The position numbers and the translations under genes were made by a program. The notes under the pieces are model-generated. The model was not told where the DNA came from. It saw only the letters and a program-made list of their open reading frames with translations, and searched no databases. Below, piece by piece: positions 32,854 to 33,841 of a stretch of DNA of 33,841 bases. How positions within the stretch are numbered: the stretch's first letter is position 1; each line of letters begins with the position of its first letter. Where the stretch lies: NCBI GenBank assembly GCA_036375715.1, contig DASVBS010000018.1, forward strand, positions 1 to 33,841, in the 5' to 3' direction. The DNA is from Longimicrobiaceae bacterium (GTDB taxonomy: Bacteria > Gemmatimonadota > Gemmatimonadetes > Longimicrobiales > Longimicrobiaceae).

Positions 32854-33228
32854 ATGAACAAGCACATGCAATTCGCTGAACTCCGCCAAGCGTTAGCAAG
32901 CGACGATCCGGACGTGCAGGACGAGGCCATCCGTCGCCTGGAGGAGCTCGGGGGAGCTCAAGCCATTTCGCTCCTCGCTGCTTGCTTGGACGAACGGAGT
33001 TGGAGACAGCAAAAGGGATTCGATCCGGATTGGCGCGGCCCTCACGGGGAGCGTCTTCAGGGACGAATGGTCTATGAGCCACTCAGCCACCTGGCGATCC
33101 GAGCGCTGGCGAGGCTGGTTCCCGATCCGCCTTCGACTGTGCCCGATCTAGTGACCGAGGAAGACGTGGTCAGATGGAAGGAGTGGTGGGAGCTCAACCG
33201 CTCCAAATACGAGAAGGAGGGCGGGTGA
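32854..33228 (+). CDS. Small HEAT-like protein between two cargo genes
   Basis: The 124-aa protein opens MQFAELRQALASDDPDVQDEAIRRLEELGGAQAISLLAACL, a good HEAT-type helical pair. A second pair around EPLSHLAIRALARLV is followed by a conserved-looking EEDVVRWKEWWELNRSKY tail. The ATG at 32854 has no clear ribosome-binding site; 32866 is an alternative. Its stop overlaps the GTG start of the third cargo-type gene, for which GGAGG lies inside this gene. HEAT proteins bind other proteins. In this position it could be an immunity protein, chaperone or cargo adaptor, but nothing in the sequence decides between these. Confidence 0.65.
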   Translation: MNKHMQFAELRQALASDDPDVQDEAIRRLEELGGAQAISLLAACLDERSWRQQKGFDPDWRGPHGERLQGRMVYEPLSHLAIRALARLVPDPPSTVPDLVTEEDVVRWKEWWELNRSKYEKEGG

Positions 33229-33841
33229 GCGAACGCGTAGCCCCGACTCCGGCCCCCGTCGGACAGCAGACAGCGGCAAAGCTCCGCTCGAAGAACGAGC
33301 TGCGGCTTCAGCGCAAGTGCGCCTGTGGCCGGCACACGCCGGACGGGTCGGAGTGCTCGGAATGCGCGAAGAAGCGCGCTACGCTGCAGCGCTGGTCGGC
33401 GGCCCGGCCCTCCCCCGAAGTAATGTTGCGTGACGCGGCGCTCGAAGCGACGAGCGAACCGCCGATCGACGCGACACGGACGCGGCGCCGATCCGCCTAC
33501 CTGCACCTCGCCGGGGGTGCATCGGCCCGGGTCGCAGGAGATCTCGGTTGGACGAGAAGCACGCTGGCGAGCACGTTGGCGGGTGCGTCCGGATCGTCGG
33601 CCGCAATACGCGGACGCGCGAGGCTCCGCGAGGCGTATTCGTTCAAGCCTCATCTGGACGGCTTGTCGCCGGACCCGACAACCGACGACTCCGCTACAGA
33701 CACCGACTACGCGGGATCGTTCTCTTCAGCGTCTGCCCGGACGGGATCTCGGCCACCTGTGACCGGAAGCGAGGGGCCATCGGCGGTATCGTCCGACGCG
33801 GGAGCGACCACACCATTCGCGTCGGCGCCGGCGCTTGCCAC
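33225..33841 (+). CDS. DUF4157-type eCIS cargo protein 3, N-terminal part (continues off window)
   Basis: A GTG start overlaps the HEAT-like stop and has AAGGAGG at ideal spacing; 205 codons are open to the edge. The N-terminal cassette is the same as in the two preceding cargo-type genes: LRLQRKCACGRHTPDGSECSEC with Cys32, Cys34, His37, Cys44 and Cys47, then TLQRWSAARP. The rest of the visible part (about 60-205) is serine, alanine and arginine-rich linker, as in its paralogues. The conserved segment and DUF4157 would be expected beyond the edge but are not seen, so the DUF4157 call is by homology of the N-terminus and context. Confidence 0.75.
   Translation, partial: MSERVAPTPAPVGQQTAAKLRSKNELRLQRKCACGRHTPDGSECSECAKKRATLQRWSAARPSPEVMLRDAALEATSEPPIDATRTRRRSAYLHLAGGASARVAGDLGWTRSTLASTLAGASGSSAAIRGRARLREAYSFKPHLDGLSPDPTTDDSATDTDYAGSFSSASARTGSRPPVTGSEGPSAVSSDAGATTPFASAPALA

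Overview
The window is GC-rich, densely coded bacterial DNA. An extracytoplasmic-function (ECF) sigma factor, a FecR-type anti-sigma factor and a SusC/SusD pair sit together in a high-GC background. Secreted glycan enzymes, a TsdA-like cytochrome and a contractile-injection cluster accompany them. This points to a Gemmatimonadota-like (possibly Longimicrobiales) chromosome. That placement is inferred from gene content, not from a marker gene.

Layout. (1) Positions 1-2195 hold three sulfur-related genes: a rhodanese-domain protein (cut by the window edge), a Tat-exported DsrE-like protein and a dihaem TsdA-like thiosulfate dehydrogenase lipoprotein. (2) Positions 2400-3203 are the scar of an integrative element: the 3' half of a tRNA (probably tRNA-Pro), a hairpin, the C-terminal half of a tyrosine recombinase, and the last strands of an unrelated outer-membrane barrel. 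(3) Positions 3301-7672 carry a membrane protein of the DUF457/YdjM type, a 7-copy 8-bp tandem repeat, a GH78-type alpha-L-rhamnosidase and a CE1-like esterase. (4) Positions 7673-9920 are mostly decayed. They include a chimeric metallo-beta-lactamase pseudogene and an apparently orphan Pycsar-effector-like membrane protein. (5) Positions 9921-18634, all on the minus strand, form a polysaccharide-utilisation operon: ECF sigma, FecR anti-sigma, SusC with STN domain, SusD and a secreted sulfatase. A candidate ECF promoter lies at its head. (6) About 0.9 kb of non-coding DNA with palindromes separates this operon from the next block. (7) Positions 19510 to the right edge, all on the plus strand, are an extracellular contractile injection system (eCIS) cluster that continues past the window.

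How the eCIS block works together. The order is sheath, tube, gp26-like zinc-binding baseplate protein, proline-rich linker protein, DUF4255 (Pvc16-like) terminator, Pvc15-like AAA+ ATPase, an 85-aa protein, a DUF4157 protein, an Lgt-like membrane protein, a second DUF4157 protein, a small HEAT-like protein and a third protein of the same type (partial). Most neighbours from 22377 to 29206, and two further pairs downstream, overlap by ATGA or GTGA, which implies translational coupling.

The most interesting feature is the repeated DUF4157 set. Each member begins with the same cysteine cassette. The two complete ones also share a conserved segment of about 115 residues before DUF4157, then diverge into different C-terminal HExxH domains. 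This looks like a modular cargo family. An Lgt-like integral membrane protein and a small HEAT-like protein are wired between its members by start/stop overlaps. Spike, gp25 and the other baseplate genes expected of an eCIS are not in the window.
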